Assembly: GCA_001839685.1 (NCBI GenBank)
Contig: MLAK01000866.1
Coordinates: 1 to 46,977, forward strand
Origin: Tritrichomonas foetus
Lineage: Eukaryota > Parabasalia > Tritrichomonadida > Tritrichomonadidae
Direction of reading: 5' to 3'
DNA length: 46,977 nucleotides
The translations under genes were made by a program, and so were the position numbers. Position 1 is the first letter of the stretch. Each line of letters starts with the position of its first letter. Below the pieces are notes generated by a model. It did no database searches, was not told the origin of the DNA, and was given only the letters and a program-made list of their open reading frames with translations. This document shows positions 1 through 10,700 of this stretch, piece after piece.

Positions 1-56
1 TATCAAAAAGTTTATAAAAAGTGGATTTTCGACTGGAAAGATATACATCCCATCAT

Positions 57-128
57 TATAATCAAGGTATATATTCGTATAATATCAGATTTTTTGTTCA
101 CAATGACACAAAACTATAATCAAGGTAT
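57..128. repeat. Two-copy direct repeat, 58-bp spacing
   Basis: The 14-mer TATAATCAAGGTAT occurs exactly at 57-70 and 115-128. Each copy is followed after a few bases by a second TATAAT-like stretch, so the similarity extends weakly over about 27 bases. It is a short degenerate duplication with no visible function. Confidence 0.6.
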
Positions 129-673
129 GTATTACTATAATAAAAAAATCGCTCCAAGTTTTCTCATCAAAAAAAAAAAAAAAATAGTTTAATTATTATT
201 ATTCTAAAAAAATTCTTTTTGAGATTGTTTCACTGCTCTACATCTATTAATATATATAAATATAGTTTCGAAGGATTTGATGAACAAATTAAAGTATTTT
301 ATGAAAAAAGACGATCACTTTAAACGTATGATGGCACAGATAAACCTTCATATCTATTGATGAAATTAATAATTTGACCTTTATTTGACCTTTTGGTAAA
401 TGGGTAGTCAAAGCTCTATACAATCAACCTTTGATCCTCGATAAGCTGTGCTATTAACCAATTGACTCACCAATACCTTTTTCACACGTCAAATGGCTGG
501 TAAAGTTAAATATTTTCCTATTTGTAATACAAATACATATCACTTATTAAATGACCATATATAAATAGAAATATCGAAAAAATGTTAAAATTTTGAGATT
601 GAATCATAAAACTGTCATATTTCACAAAATGCTTTGAAAAAGTCAATCTGAATGATTCATTTCACTGTTTCCG

Positions 674-678
674 TCATT
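674..678 (+). promoter_or_regulatory. Initiator-like TCATT before VWA gene
   Basis: TCATT lies 21-25 bases before the ATG at 699 and fits the trichomonad initiator pattern TCA-Y-(T/A), in which the A is the usual start of transcription. Two other TCAY motifs lie just upstream, so the exact site is uncertain. Confidence 0.35.
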
Positions 679-698
679 ATTTTTATTTTTATTTTCGC

Positions 699-3600
699 AT
701 GGATTCGTTAAACATCCTCATTGTTGGGGAGTCATCAGAATCAATCGACATTATGTCTACACTCTCTGGAACGAGGCATAATGTCTTTGTCAACGAAGTT
801 CCATCAACAATTCATATTGCACTTATTTTTGATTCTTTCAATAGCAGCTACTTAAAAAGAATGAATAACAATACAATATGTTTATCTTTCAATCCAACTT
901 TATCTGAAGCTATTCCAAATCTATATCAATGTCATTTTATAGAACCAAAAGAAGGAGAAATTCAAACACATCAATCATTCATCATTGATACAGAAATTGG
1001 TACAATTAACAACAATTTTGCACAATGTTATGGTGCATTAGCTTTTGCTGGTTTCGATATTAAGTTCGGACAAAATGACATGTCCAATTTTAAGCCATTA
1101 TTAGCAATGTCAAGTTTAATGTCAACTGAATTAAAGAAGGATAAAATTTTGGGTATAAAGAAAAATAATGATCAAGATGAATATACAGTTTTAAGTTCTG
1201 AAAATGAAGCACTTGAAAATTTCCACTTAATTATTGCTCTTGATTGTACCGGTTCAATGGGTAGCAGTATAGAAAATATTAAAAACTCATTACAAAAAAT
1301 TGTTGGCGCAATTAAAGTGAAGTTTCCAAATATTATCATTTCATTTTATGCATTCAGAGACTTTTGTGATCCTCAGGTCATTAATAAAACAATCTTAAAG
1401 AAGGATGTAAATGTCATTTTAGAGGCAATCCAGGCAGAAAGAGCCAATGGTGGTGGTGATGAACCAGAAGCACATAAAACATGTTTGGCTGAAATTCTTG
1501 ATGATGTTCAACAATCATATATGAAAATGACAAATGTTTGTTTATTGATAACTGATGCACCACCACATATCCTGAAAATAAGTAATTCATCTGAAGGTAG
1601 AAAAGAAAATGATTATTTACTTCAAATGAAATCTAAAGCATTTTATGCAACAGATTGGGTAAAATTAGGTCAAACTTTAAGTGATGAAGGAATTCAAGTA
1701 TTTTCATTTTTAACTACAGAAAATCTACAAACATTAAATTTGGTGTCATTTATGTCAGCTAAAACAAATGGAATTAGTTTTATAATCCCACATTTACCTG
1801 ATGTTTTCGAAAAGCAAATTTTATCGATTATTTCTGGTTTAGTAAACGCTGATGAAGGTGAGGCACAAAAAATTATTGAAGGTATTGTTATGACTTCATT
1901 TGAAGACCCAGATGGGATTTCAAACGAAGATTCATTCTTTGATGCACCACAAAAAACTCAAAGAATCAATGATAAAAACCAAATTAAAGCAGCTGTTACT
2001 GAAAAAGGACTTTTAATGAGACTTAAGCCTAGCGATCGTGGTGCTAGACGTGCAACTATTACAACTGATGAACTAGTTCAAACAGGTAAAACTGCTATTA
2101 AAGGATTGAAATCATTATATGCATATCTAAATGGAAGTCAAACAGCATTCACTACATTTGAAAAACAGCCTTTTACGTTTATAGGTAATCAACTTAAAGC
2201 AGACATGCCATCAGAAAAATGGCTCACTGATAGCAATTTAAGTTGTATTTGCTCAATGATGAATTATTTAGATGCCTTTGAAGAACTTTTGGAATTTGAT
2301 GAAGATGGAGAAGATGCGACTGATGTATTGAGCTTAATCTCCGTTATTGGTAATTTTATCATTAGTTATCCATTTCTATTTGAATTAAATGAAGAAGGCA
2401 AATTCAATATGCAAGATGCTTGGCCAATTTTCTTGAAGGATGCATCAACAGCCTATACAATGTCATTCACTTCTTTATTCAATATTATTGAAAAGAATTC
2501 TAAGACTTCAGAAGATGAAGATAATTCACAAATTAAAAAATTCAGAGACTTTGTCACTAAAACAGAAAGAAGTGGTATTGTACCAATTTGTGAAGACAAA
2601 ATTGGAACATACATTTTAAGGATTTTAGATTCCACTAAATGGCTTGATGCATTAGTTTCTTATGGCCTCCATAGGCACATTGAACCTCTCCCATCAATAA
2701 CTAGGGCTACTTGTTGTGCTTTCATTAATAAAGTTGCTTATCAAGGTTTCATTAATAATCAGGTCATTAATGAAAGCCAAAAAACTGCTTTAAACAAAGT
2801 TTATAACACACTGCTGGCAATGAATAGTCTTGGTTGCAATAGTATGATGAGTGAATTTCGTCAATCTTTTGAGAAATTAACTATTCCATATAATGCCTTC
2901 GCCCCACAAAATCCATTTAATTGCTCATCAATTAATAAAATCCTAAATTGCTTCTTTCAGCTTCATAATGAAATTGTACAATGCGAAAACATTAACTTTT
3001 TGAATTCTTTCTTCTATCAAGCTATTCATGAATATATTTCATTGAAAGTTCCTTATTTGGAGAAGATTCATCAAGAGAAACTTATTAATATGATTTTCGA
3101 TGAAGTTTCTGTGAATCCAGTGGAGTTTGAAATTCAAAATCCACTTGAAACAAAAGACCCACGATTATTAACTAATTTCACCTATCATGAACTTTCACAC
3201 TTCAAAATTAATAATTATGCTGTATTCCTATTTAAACTTGTTTGGAGCTTAATTCGAAATGATGATAAATTTGTCCAACCAAGTGAACTCCAATTAACTT
3301 CATCTTTGGCGCAAGCACTTGTAATTCAGCCACGTTCATTTAAATTCATCAAATTACAAAATGATGAAAAAACTAATGACAATGATGATGATGTTTATGA
3401 AATTGATCCCATGTTTGCACAAAATGATCCAATAGAAGTTCTTAGAACAGCTTGTTTCCTTTATTTCAAGCGAATAAAGAGTGATGAAATTAATAGTTTA
3501 CAATGTAAACGTTATGAATTCTTAGTTAATGAAAATGTCTCAAAATTAATTAATGCAATTCGTCTTATTGATATGAATGAATTCCAGAATGTCCTTCTTG

Positions 3601-4148
3601 AAGGCTCAAAATTTGATTGGATGAAAACATCGTTGAAGCTAACCATGACTAATTGTAAAATTGCATTCAGGAGAATTATAAACGAGGTGAAAAGACTGGA
3701 ACCTAATGCATTTGACTTTTATAAAGAAGTTCTTTTTATTCTAGTTATTGGAAAATCAGAGGATTTCGTTTGGGAAGTAAATCGAACATTTAGAGATGTA
3801 GACTTGATTTATGAATACATTGATCAATTTCTAGGAAATGATGAAGAAATTAAAAATGAAATTGTACAACGCTTTACAAGACCAATGCCAAACAGACACT
3901 ACCACCACAGAATTTACTGTCCATACCAAAACTTCTATACTGAAGAATATGCAAGAGCAAGAATTATTTGCAACATCGCACCAAACTTCTTCTTCGAAGG
4001 AAATCCAGACATTTCATTCGCACTAAATCATTCATTGATCAGAAAGCTATCTCATAAAGATGGTTCCCCATCAGATCTAGAGATTTATAAGTTTGCAGAA
4101 TCTGTTATTGAAGAATTAAATACATTAAAGAAAAATCAATCAAAGTGA
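699..4148 (+). CDS. Large VWA-domain protein (vwkA-like VWA, no kinase domain)
   Basis: A 1149-residue protein. A von Willebrand factor A domain spans about residues 174-385. Its MIDAS metal site reads D182-C-T184-G-S186, followed by the RDFCD segment (about 220-224), the Gly-rich GGGDEPEA segment (251-258) and the LLITDAPPH strand (282-290). This combination resembles the VWA domain of Dictyostelium-type vwkA alpha-kinases, but I see no alpha-kinase domain in the remaining 750 residues. Those are mostly helical, acidic and unassigned. The first 170 residues are also unassigned. There is no signal peptide or membrane segment, so it is probably cytosolic. The gene converges on the GT61 gene downstream. 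The VWA call is firm; the cellular role is unknown. Confidence 0.85.
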   Translation: MDSLNILIVGESSESIDIMSTLSGTRHNVFVNEVPSTIHIALIFDSFNSSYLKRMNNNTICLSFNPTLSEAIPNLYQCHFIEPKEGEIQTHQSFIIDTEIGTINNNFAQCYGALAFAGFDIKFGQNDMSNFKPLLAMSSLMSTELKKDKILGIKKNNDQDEYTVLSSENEALENFHLIIALDCTGSMGSSIENIKNSLQKIVGAIKVKFPNIIISFYAFRDFCDPQVINKTILKKDVNVILEAIQAERANGGGDEPEAHKTCLAEILDDVQQSYMKMTNVCLLITDAPPHILKISNSSEGRKENDYLLQMKSKAFYATDWVKLGQTLSDEGIQVFSFLTTENLQTLNLVSFMSAKTNGISFIIPHLPDVFEKQILSIISGLVNADEGEAQKIIEGIVMTSFEDPDGISNEDSFFDAPQKTQRINDKNQIKAAVTEKGLLMRLKPSDRGARRATITTDELVQTGKTAIKGLKSLYAYLNGSQTAFTTFEKQPFTFIGNQLKADMPSEKWLTDSNLSCICSMMNYLDAFEELLEFDEDGEDATDVLSLISVIGNFIISYPFLFELNEEGKFNMQDAWPIFLKDASTAYTMSFTSLFNIIEKNSKTSEDEDNSQIKKFRDFVTKTERSGIVPICEDKIGTYILRILDSTKWLDALVSYGLHRHIEPLPSITRATCCAFINKVAYQGFINNQVINESQKTALNKVYNTLLAMNSLGCNSMMSEFRQSFEKLTIPYNAFAPQNPFNCSSINKILNCFFQLHNEIVQCENINFLNSFFYQAIHEYISLKVPYLEKIHQEKLINMIFDEVSVNPVEFEIQNPLETKDPRLLTNFTYHELSHFKINNYAVFLFKLVWSLIRNDDKFVQPSELQLTSSLAQALVIQPRSFKFIKLQNDEKTNDNDDDVYEIDPMFAQNDPIEVLRTACFLYFKRIKSDEINSLQCKRYEFLVNENVSKLINAIRLIDMNEFQNVLLEGSKFDWMKTSLKLTMTNCKIAFRRIINEVKRLEPNAFDFYKEVLFILVIGKSEDFVWEVNRTFRDVDLIYEYIDQFLGNDEEIKNEIVQRFTRPMPNRHYHHRIYCPYQNFYTEEYARARIICNIAPNFFFEGNPDISFALNHSLIRKLSHKDGSPSDLEIYKFAESVIEELNTLKKNQSK

Positions 4149-4499
4149 TATGAAATAAAATTTTTATATGTAAATTCTTTTAATATTTCAATTATTTTTA
4201 ATAAACACATTTCTTTTTTTACACTTTTTTCTTTCTTTTTTAAATATTTTTTTATCAAATGGGAGAAATTCCATACACATTGCCTCCTTGTTAACATTTT
4301 TTTCTGGTAGAGTCCTTTTTTTACATCTAATTAAAAAAATATTTGAAGTTTTTAACGAGCTAATTAGATATGAAATTATTTTTCATTGTAATTCAAATGT
4401 ATTTTTTCTTTTTCTTAAATTTGTTTATCATTCATTTTCACATTCTCAGAAAAGAAATTTCCATATTTGTTATTTTAATAATTTTTTTGGAAGAAAAAG
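4149..4499. other. Convergent intergenic spacer
   Basis: T-rich spacer between two genes that end toward each other. An AATAAA at 4199-4204 could serve the upstream gene. The short open frames here are low-complexity Phe/Leu-rich and are not convincing genes. Confidence 0.5.
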
Positions 4500-6128
4500 T
4501 TAAAAATGATTTGTTTTGTTTTGAAGAGAAGGAATTTGATTTGTCCAATCTATAAAATCGGAAACATTTACATAATAATTGATTGGAGCATCCATTGATA
4601 TATATCTCCAAAATTTTTGAGACATGAGTTGAACATTAGATAAAAATGCTAAATGAGCAAATGGAATTTCCCTGTTCCAATATCTTTGTAATGGATACAT
4701 TCCTGTGCTCATCATTGGAATCATTTCAATTACTTCTATTCCTTTTTGTGCAAAAAAGTGGTTGTAAAATGCCCCACCATGTGGTCCTAATATTACTTTA
4801 ACCTTTGAATAGTAATTGAAGAGAGTTTCAAGTGATAATGATCGATCTGGTATTAATACATTCCCAACACCATGTATTTCTTCGAGGCTACTTTTAATTT
4901 CATCTATATTATATATAATACGAGCATTCCCTCCACCACCTCCTGAAACACCTCTTGGTAGAATTACAATTTTATTACGTTCAATTGGATTATTTTGGCT
5001 ATCAAATCCGTAACTTGAAACATTCATTAACTCGCGGTACCAATCGTAATAATATGGATGTAAAACTCTCATTGATGGAATCATAATTAAATTTTCTGCA
5101 CTTACATGCTCACGCATGTTGGAACAACTATGGCGGTTTCGAAATCCCAATTTATCCATCACTTGTAAAGTTATTGAATTGCAGGCTGTTGTTACTGATT
5201 TTACTTGATCTGGATGAAGTCCTGTAGCAAAAGACATGGCAGCCAAATGAGGAATTCCATTATCAAAGAAATGTTGAAAAATCTCGATGTAATGATCACC
5301 AAATACAAAAACATTTCCCTTGTGATGTGGAGTTTCTGTTGTTGTTGGCCATTCACAAAAGTTTAAATGATGCGTATAGTTGTGATTCTGGCATTTTTGT
5401 TTATCACATAATGATGATACACCATTTTTCACTTCCCAAACTACATTTAAACTCCACATCTTGCAATCATCAAAATGCCAGTGATTTTCTGGCTGTCTCC
5501 AAAATAATTGTGTTTGTAAGTCTGTTAAACCTTGAGGAAGTTTCCATTCAAAAGGAGGAAGCCATACAAAATGTTCTTTGACATGACCAGAATCAAATGT
5601 TGTTACATTCAGTTGATGACCAGCGAATTTAAATATTCTGCTTGAAGGAATACCTGAATAGTTGTGAAGAACAATTACTCCGGTTGATATTTCTAAATTA
5701 TGAACTCCTGAAAGTTTTTGGTAAAAATTGCGTGGTAAAAGAGGTCTTTCTGGCGGCTGATTGGTGTAGTTTTCTGGATCTTCGATAATATCTAGTAAAA
5801 CGTCTGGTACATATTCAACTCTGCTTTTATAATTATAACTGTTTTGCTTGTCTATAGATGGTGGATACGGAATTTTGTCTTCATCGTCTGTGTAGTATAG
5901 TTCGGGCAAAGTTCTTTGTGTAATTATTGGTTTTGGTTTGGCAATATCTTCCACCTTTTTCAGTGGCTGGTGAAAATAATAATATTTATATGCGCATAAA
6001 AGTAATATATGAAATGCAATTAATGCTAACACTTGGAGAAGCCTACAACAAGAAGATTTCTTCGAGAAAAAACGACGACATTTATCCTTTTTTCCATCAG
6101 GATCATCGAGATGATGAGGAAGTTTCAT
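4500..6128 (-). CDS. GT61-like (DUF563) glycosyltransferase, type II membrane protein
   Basis: A 542-residue protein with a basic N-terminal tail, one hydrophobic anchor at about residues 29-48 and a long lumenal part: a type II Golgi/ER topology. The C-terminal half carries hallmarks of glycosyltransferase family 61: a GDHYIEIFQHFFDNG segment, then a VKVILGPHGGAFYNHFF segment with GPHGG at residues 448-452, followed by IEVIEM. Family members include EOGT, POMGNT2 and plant xylosyl/arabinosyltransferases, which use UDP-sugars. The actual sugar and acceptor cannot be read here. Many N-x-S/T sites in the lumenal part fit secretory-pathway residence. The start ATG at 6126-6128 is the first in frame; no clear initiator motif was found before it. 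Confidence 0.82.
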   Translation of the reverse strand: MKLPHHLDDPDGKKDKCRRFFSKKSSCCRLLQVLALIAFHILLLCAYKYYYFHQPLKKVEDIAKPKPIITQRTLPELYYTDDEDKIPYPPSIDKQNSYNYKSRVEYVPDVLLDIIEDPENYTNQPPERPLLPRNFYQKLSGVHNLEISTGVIVLHNYSGIPSSRIFKFAGHQLNVTTFDSGHVKEHFVWLPPFEWKLPQGLTDLQTQLFWRQPENHWHFDDCKMWSLNVVWEVKNGVSSLCDKQKCQNHNYTHHLNFCEWPTTTETPHHKGNVFVFGDHYIEIFQHFFDNGIPHLAAMSFATGLHPDQVKSVTTACNSITLQVMDKLGFRNRHSCSNMREHVSAENLIMIPSMRVLHPYYYDWYRELMNVSSYGFDSQNNPIERNKIVILPRGVSGGGGGNARIIYNIDEIKSSLEEIHGVGNVLIPDRSLSLETLFNYYSKVKVILGPHGGAFYNHFFAQKGIEVIEMIPMMSTGMYPLQRYWNREIPFAHLAFLSNVQLMSQKFWRYISMDAPINYYVNVSDFIDWTNQIPSLQNKTNHF

Positions 6129-6575
6129 TATTTAGAATTTGACCAAAAAAGAAAAAAATTCAATGACCATAGAATTTTAAGAACTTTGATGTATTTCATC
6201 AAATTAAAGGTGAAATCTATGTGATGATAAAAATGAAATAGTTAGCGACACTGTGTTTCATAATGAAAGAATTACGAATACCATATTAGTTTGTATCTAT
6301 ATATGCATATCGATTAAACAGCCCATGGTGAATTGTCGATATAATATATGTGGTAATTATATATTATTAATGCACACTAAACTATTGATATTTAATGATA
6401 CTCTCATCGATCCTAAAAAATAGAAAACAAATTAATCTTGAATTCGAAGATGGATGACAGTTTTTCAGAAAATATATTGGGGAATGTTCATTTAAATTGT
6501 ATGTTTATTCTATATCAATTCATGCTATTTCTCATATTTAAAATCATATGAATAAGTAGGTTCATGGAGATTTTT

Positions 6576-6656
6576 TAATAATATATGATGGAGAGAATAT
6601 TGGATTCCCTTATCTTAATTCTTCTACATCTAAGATAAAAAATCCATATATTATTA
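6576..6656. repeat. Nested inverted repeat
   Basis: The outer arms TAATAATATATG (6576-6587) and CATATATTATTA (6645-6656) are perfect complements. Inside them TTATCTTA (6610-6617) and TAAGATAA (6631-6638) form a second perfect 8-bp stem with a 13-base loop. The two stems could fold together as one structure. The arms are pure A/T except for one G:C pair each, so chance is possible in this AT-rich DNA. Confidence 0.5.
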
Positions 6657-7233
6657 TACCAGTCAAACCATATTAGTAGCTAATATATTTTAAGTCAGTA
6701 TCAAAATTATCACTTCATCTGAGTGAACATATATTTAAAAAGATTTTCAAGAGCATTGGAATACAAACAAATTGATTATTCTTGCAAATGTGAATATTAA
6801 GCATCCATTCAGCACAAAACAAAGTATTATGCTGATGAAGTTGGGTAAAAAATTCTTACATCTATCAAAAAATCAAACTGCACAAAATTGAATCAAGAAT
6901 TCATTCGAGTTCAAAATTGCTATAATTAAGAAAATAGTATATTTAATTTCCGGTATCGTTTTTAAAGTTAGATTTTTATGTCTCATTGTAGAAATATAAC
7001 TTATGATGATGAATTAGATGGCTATTTCATCTGCTTTTCTTGCCTCAGACTTTTTTTATCAAATATGCATCGGAGATTTGTTCGTGAGTGTGATGCGATA
7101 TTTGAAAGGCTTTCAGAAAAATTCAGATGGTGATTTGTCAATTATAAATAATCGAAAGATTTCAATAAAGTGCATCACTCATCACAGAAAAAGTTGAATC
7201 ATTAACCAAGTGAGATGAAGTTAAATTATCATA

Positions 7234-7238
7234 TCATT
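7234..7238 (+). promoter_or_regulatory. Initiator-like TCATT before Gly/Pro peptide gene
   Basis: TCATT in ATATCATTTTTATT, 12-16 bases before the ATG at 7250. It fits the trichomonad TCA-Y-(T/A) initiator and its usual short distance to the start codon, supporting the small ORF as a real gene. Confidence 0.45.
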
Positions 7239-7249
7239 TTTATTTAAAG

Positions 7250-7399
7250 ATGTCAGGTCCACCACCACCACATAAAGGCCCAGGAGGTCCAGGTCCAAAA
7301 GGAGGTCCACAACCACCACATGGAGGCCCAGGAGGCCCAGGTCCAAAAGGAGGCCCACCACCACCACATGGCGGCCCAGGAGGTCCACCAAGGAAGTAA
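7250..7399 (+). CDS. Small Gly/Pro-rich repeat peptide (49 aa)
   Basis: A 49-codon ORF encoding Met-Ser-Gly followed by three tandem 16-residue units (the last shortened to 14). Each unit begins with PPPPH or PQPPH and continues as GGPGGPGPKGG or a close variant, ending PPRK. Composition is only Gly, Pro, Lys, His, Gln, Ser and Arg, so it should be disordered and basic. An initiator-like TCATT sits 12-16 bases upstream. The units are near-identical in DNA but keep phase, and codons such as GGC/GGT/GGA vary, consistent with an expressed gene. A long open frame on the opposite strand rich in Trp is a by-product of the GGN/CCN composition. Whether it is secreted, structural or nucleic-acid-binding is unknown. 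Confidence 0.6.
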   Translation: MSGPPPPHKGPGGPGPKGGPQPPHGGPGGPGPKGGPPPPHGGPGGPPRK

Positions 7400-7740
7400 G
7401 AAAAAATCTCTCTCATGAGATTCAGACATACTGAGTAAACTCAAACTAATTAAAATCAGCAATTTAATATTTTTTTATTTATTGCATATGCAATGGAAAT
7501 TTATCCAAATATTGCACAAAAGGTAATCAAAATGGAATTCAAACCAATACTACCTTTTGGAGAAACAGTTAGAAACCTATAAAAAAAACAGCTAGTATAT
7601 ACTCTTGAGTGTTGAGAAATAATAATATTTAAAATCAAACATCATCAATTCAATTGAAAGAAAGAGGAAAAAATGAAAAACCGAAAATGAACAAATTAGA
7701 ATTTATGTGTTTATCTGATAAGTTTTAGTTAGTATTTTAT
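7400..7740. other. Convergent intergenic spacer
   Basis: AT-rich spacer between the small Gly/Pro gene and the end of the NOMO-like gene. No gene or clear structure seen. Confidence 0.5.
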
Positions 7741-10700
7741 TTATTGTGCCTTCTTCTTATTTCCTTTCTTCTTCTTCTTTGTGAAGAATGTATCACTTAC
7801 AATATCTTTAATCTTTCCGAAGTTGAAGAAGCCAATCCAAACAAGAATCGAAACAAATGCAATGAACGAAGCAATTCTGCTGTCAATTTCTTCAGGTTTT
7901 GAAGTTTCTGCAACTTCACAAACAATTTTGATTTTAGCAGCTGGTTGAGTAAATTCAACTTCTTGCTTAGGACATGTAATTGTTTTCACTTGCCTTGTAT
8001 TTGCCACAATTACATTATATTTCTGACCAGTCAAGTTTGTGAAATAGAAGAAATTGCTAAGTTTTGATGGGAAAGTAAATCTTTGGACAACTTGTGAATT
8101 TGGTGTCATTAAAGCCACATTCATAGTTGGTAAGAAATCTGGTTCTACAATTAATTCACCGAGAATGTCGAATGTTTTTGTTGGTTTCATTGACAAAAAT
8201 CTCACATTTCTGTATTCTTCTGTACCCATTTTAACTTTCATTTGTGCTGGAGTGATTCTATCAACAGATGAAGTTTCTGATGCACGTGCTAATAGAGTCA
8301 CAGTTTGGTTGGGATTTAAACCACCAATCCTAAAACGACCAGCAGCATCTGTCACAACAATTTGCTTTTCACCATTTCCATAATTTGCTTCTATTTCAAC
8401 ATCTGGTTCAGATTCACCTGTGATTCTTCGTACTTCACCAGAAACTCCAAATTGAACACGAACAACATTAAATGTAAGATTTAGTTGAGTTCCTTGAGAA
8501 AGATTGAATTCAACTTGTGGTGGATCAAATTCATGTTCACGATAAATTGGTTTAAGGTAATAACTTCCTGCTTCTAAACCACTGATTGTTGTGTCATCTA
8601 TTGAATCAGTTACAACATGATGAGCGAAGTTGTCTAATCTAGAGATGGAAAGAAGAATTCCTTTTGTATTCACGTTCGATTCAGCACTAAAATGAATCAA
8701 TATTGATGATAATTTTTCAGCTGAGAAATTAAAGCTTCCAGGAATTTGGGTGAATTTGTAACCGGATTTTTCAGCAACTAAAGTTATGTTTTGATTAGAT
8801 GAAAAGGAACCAAGTGAAAAAGTACCATCTTCACCTGTTTGTGCAGTTGCAATAATCTTGTCATTGAGTGAAGCAGTGATTGCTGCACCTTCGATAGGTG
8901 GAATTATTGTTCCTTTGTATTCAACTCCAACAAGGACATCGAACTTAATGTCTGAATTTTCGCAAGATGATACGCTTTGTACTTCAATACTTTGTGGTAC
9001 AGAGAAATACGGTGCTTTTGTTTTAATGGAGACTGTCTTTGTTTCATCAAATTTCTGTTCAAAGACTCGTGAAGAGTGCAACTCTACTCCGCCAACAAAA
9101 ATTGTGTAAACATCTTCGGGTCCATCAACGACAACTCTTCGTTGAACTGAATCGGCGATGATTCTTTGATTGTTCTTTAAATCGATTGGCTTAAAAACAA
9201 AACAATCATTTGATTCAACAATTGTTGAACGAACTTGAATTGTATTTAAACCACGATTCAGGTTCAAACTTTTTTCGCCGCATTTTACATTCATAGCATG
9301 TGAGACTGTAACGTTGTAAACAAAAGCTGTTTGTTCACCAATATCATCAGCAATGACTGTTTTGTTATTTACAAAAACATCACTTTGGAGGACTTGCCAA
9401 ATGGAAGAAGGACTTGAGGAGATTGAAAGGTGGTATCTACCAAATTCAATATCATTAAAAACAACATTACCGTTTGACATTACGTTGGTTTCGTAGCTGT
9501 ATTGATCATTAGTCAATTTGAAAAGTGTAGTTGTGTCGCAATCACCGATACATCTAGCTTTTCCAATTACTTCAGCTTTGATTCTGGCAAATTTGACAGC
9601 ATTTGTTGGAGCGGAAACAGTTATTGTGGAATGTTCAAAACCGCATTGTGAAACCGCATTGATATTCACTGATTGAGAAATTGGTGCTGAAATGCAGAAA
9701 GTTCCATTAGTAACAACCATGTTCAATTTGGCAGCACCTGTGAATGTTAAGTTAGCTGATGGGCATTCAACTTTCCCACAAATTTGAGCATTCAGTACGT
9801 TCACTTTGATTGCTGGAATTGGCTGTTCTTCGATTGCTGGAATGATTGGTTCAGAGAATTTATGATATGGATGGAAAATTTCAAGTTTTGGTTGGGAGAT
9901 TGGATGAACTGCCTGGAAAACAAATTCGCCTTTTTCGTTTGTTGTTGTGTGAATGTTTCCTGGTGTGAGTGTTAATGATACTCCACTAATTCCATTTCCA
10001 TTTGGTAAAGCGACAGTTCCATGAACTCTGATGCCTTCATATTTCATAGTGAGTGGTTTTGGCTTATCTTGAACAGAAATCTGGAATGATAATGGATTAA
10101 TAACGATATCCTCAACAGCTGACTTTAAGTTGTATCTTCCAACTTGAAGACCTTTGATTGAAAATCTTCCATTACTATCGGTTTTAACTTCAACATTTGA
10201 TATCTTACTGTCATCTGGTGAACTTAAGTGAAGTGTCACAGAATGTGACTTCACATTTTCTGGAAAAGTGACAACACCGTTTTGTGGCCAGTCAGTAATA
10301 ACAAGGGGATCAACATGGACTTTATAGTCAACTATTTTGATAGTTTTTGGTGTTGCAATTGCATCTTTTAATGAAACGGTATATTCGCCTGGCGGGAGCG
10401 GTCCAATGCTGTAAGTTCCATCTGCCGTTGTCGAAGTAAGTGTGACGTCCTTGCCGTTTGTGATTTCGACTGTCAATGGGGATAATACGCGAATGAGAGA
10501 TCCACCGGCTTCATTTGTGTAAATTTCGCCAATGGCAGAAAATCCGATAACTTGAAAATTAACGTTCGTGTTGAAGGGATATTGAATATAGCATGTCTGT
10601 GGTTCGATGATAACGCCTTCGGGTGCTCTGACGGATACGACCAATTCGTGGTGTGATGGGGTTGGAACAATCCAATAACCGGTTGGCTGTACATCTGCTG

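Larger units (their letters stand above)
1..698. other. Intergenic region, window start
   Basis: AT-rich DNA with no convincing gene on either strand. It has a poly(A) run near 169-184 and a 14-base direct repeat (57-70 and 115-128). The last 50 bases hold a candidate initiator for the VWA-domain gene. Confidence 0.6.
6129..7249. other. Long intergenic region with palindrome and a doubtful 51-codon ORF
   Basis: Upstream of both the GT61 gene (-) and the small Gly/Pro peptide gene (+). It contains the nested palindrome at 6576-6656. A 51-codon plus-strand ORF at 6978-7133 has a C-x2-C...H...C arrangement that could be a zinc-binding fragment, but it has no support beyond its residue pattern. 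Confidence 0.5.

Noticed and set aside
7253..7462. 69-codon minus-strand frame rich in Trp, Thr and Ser
   Set aside because: Complement of the Gly/Pro repeat ORF; CCN/GGN codons read backwards give Trp-rich sequence. The plus frame has an initiator motif and proper start.
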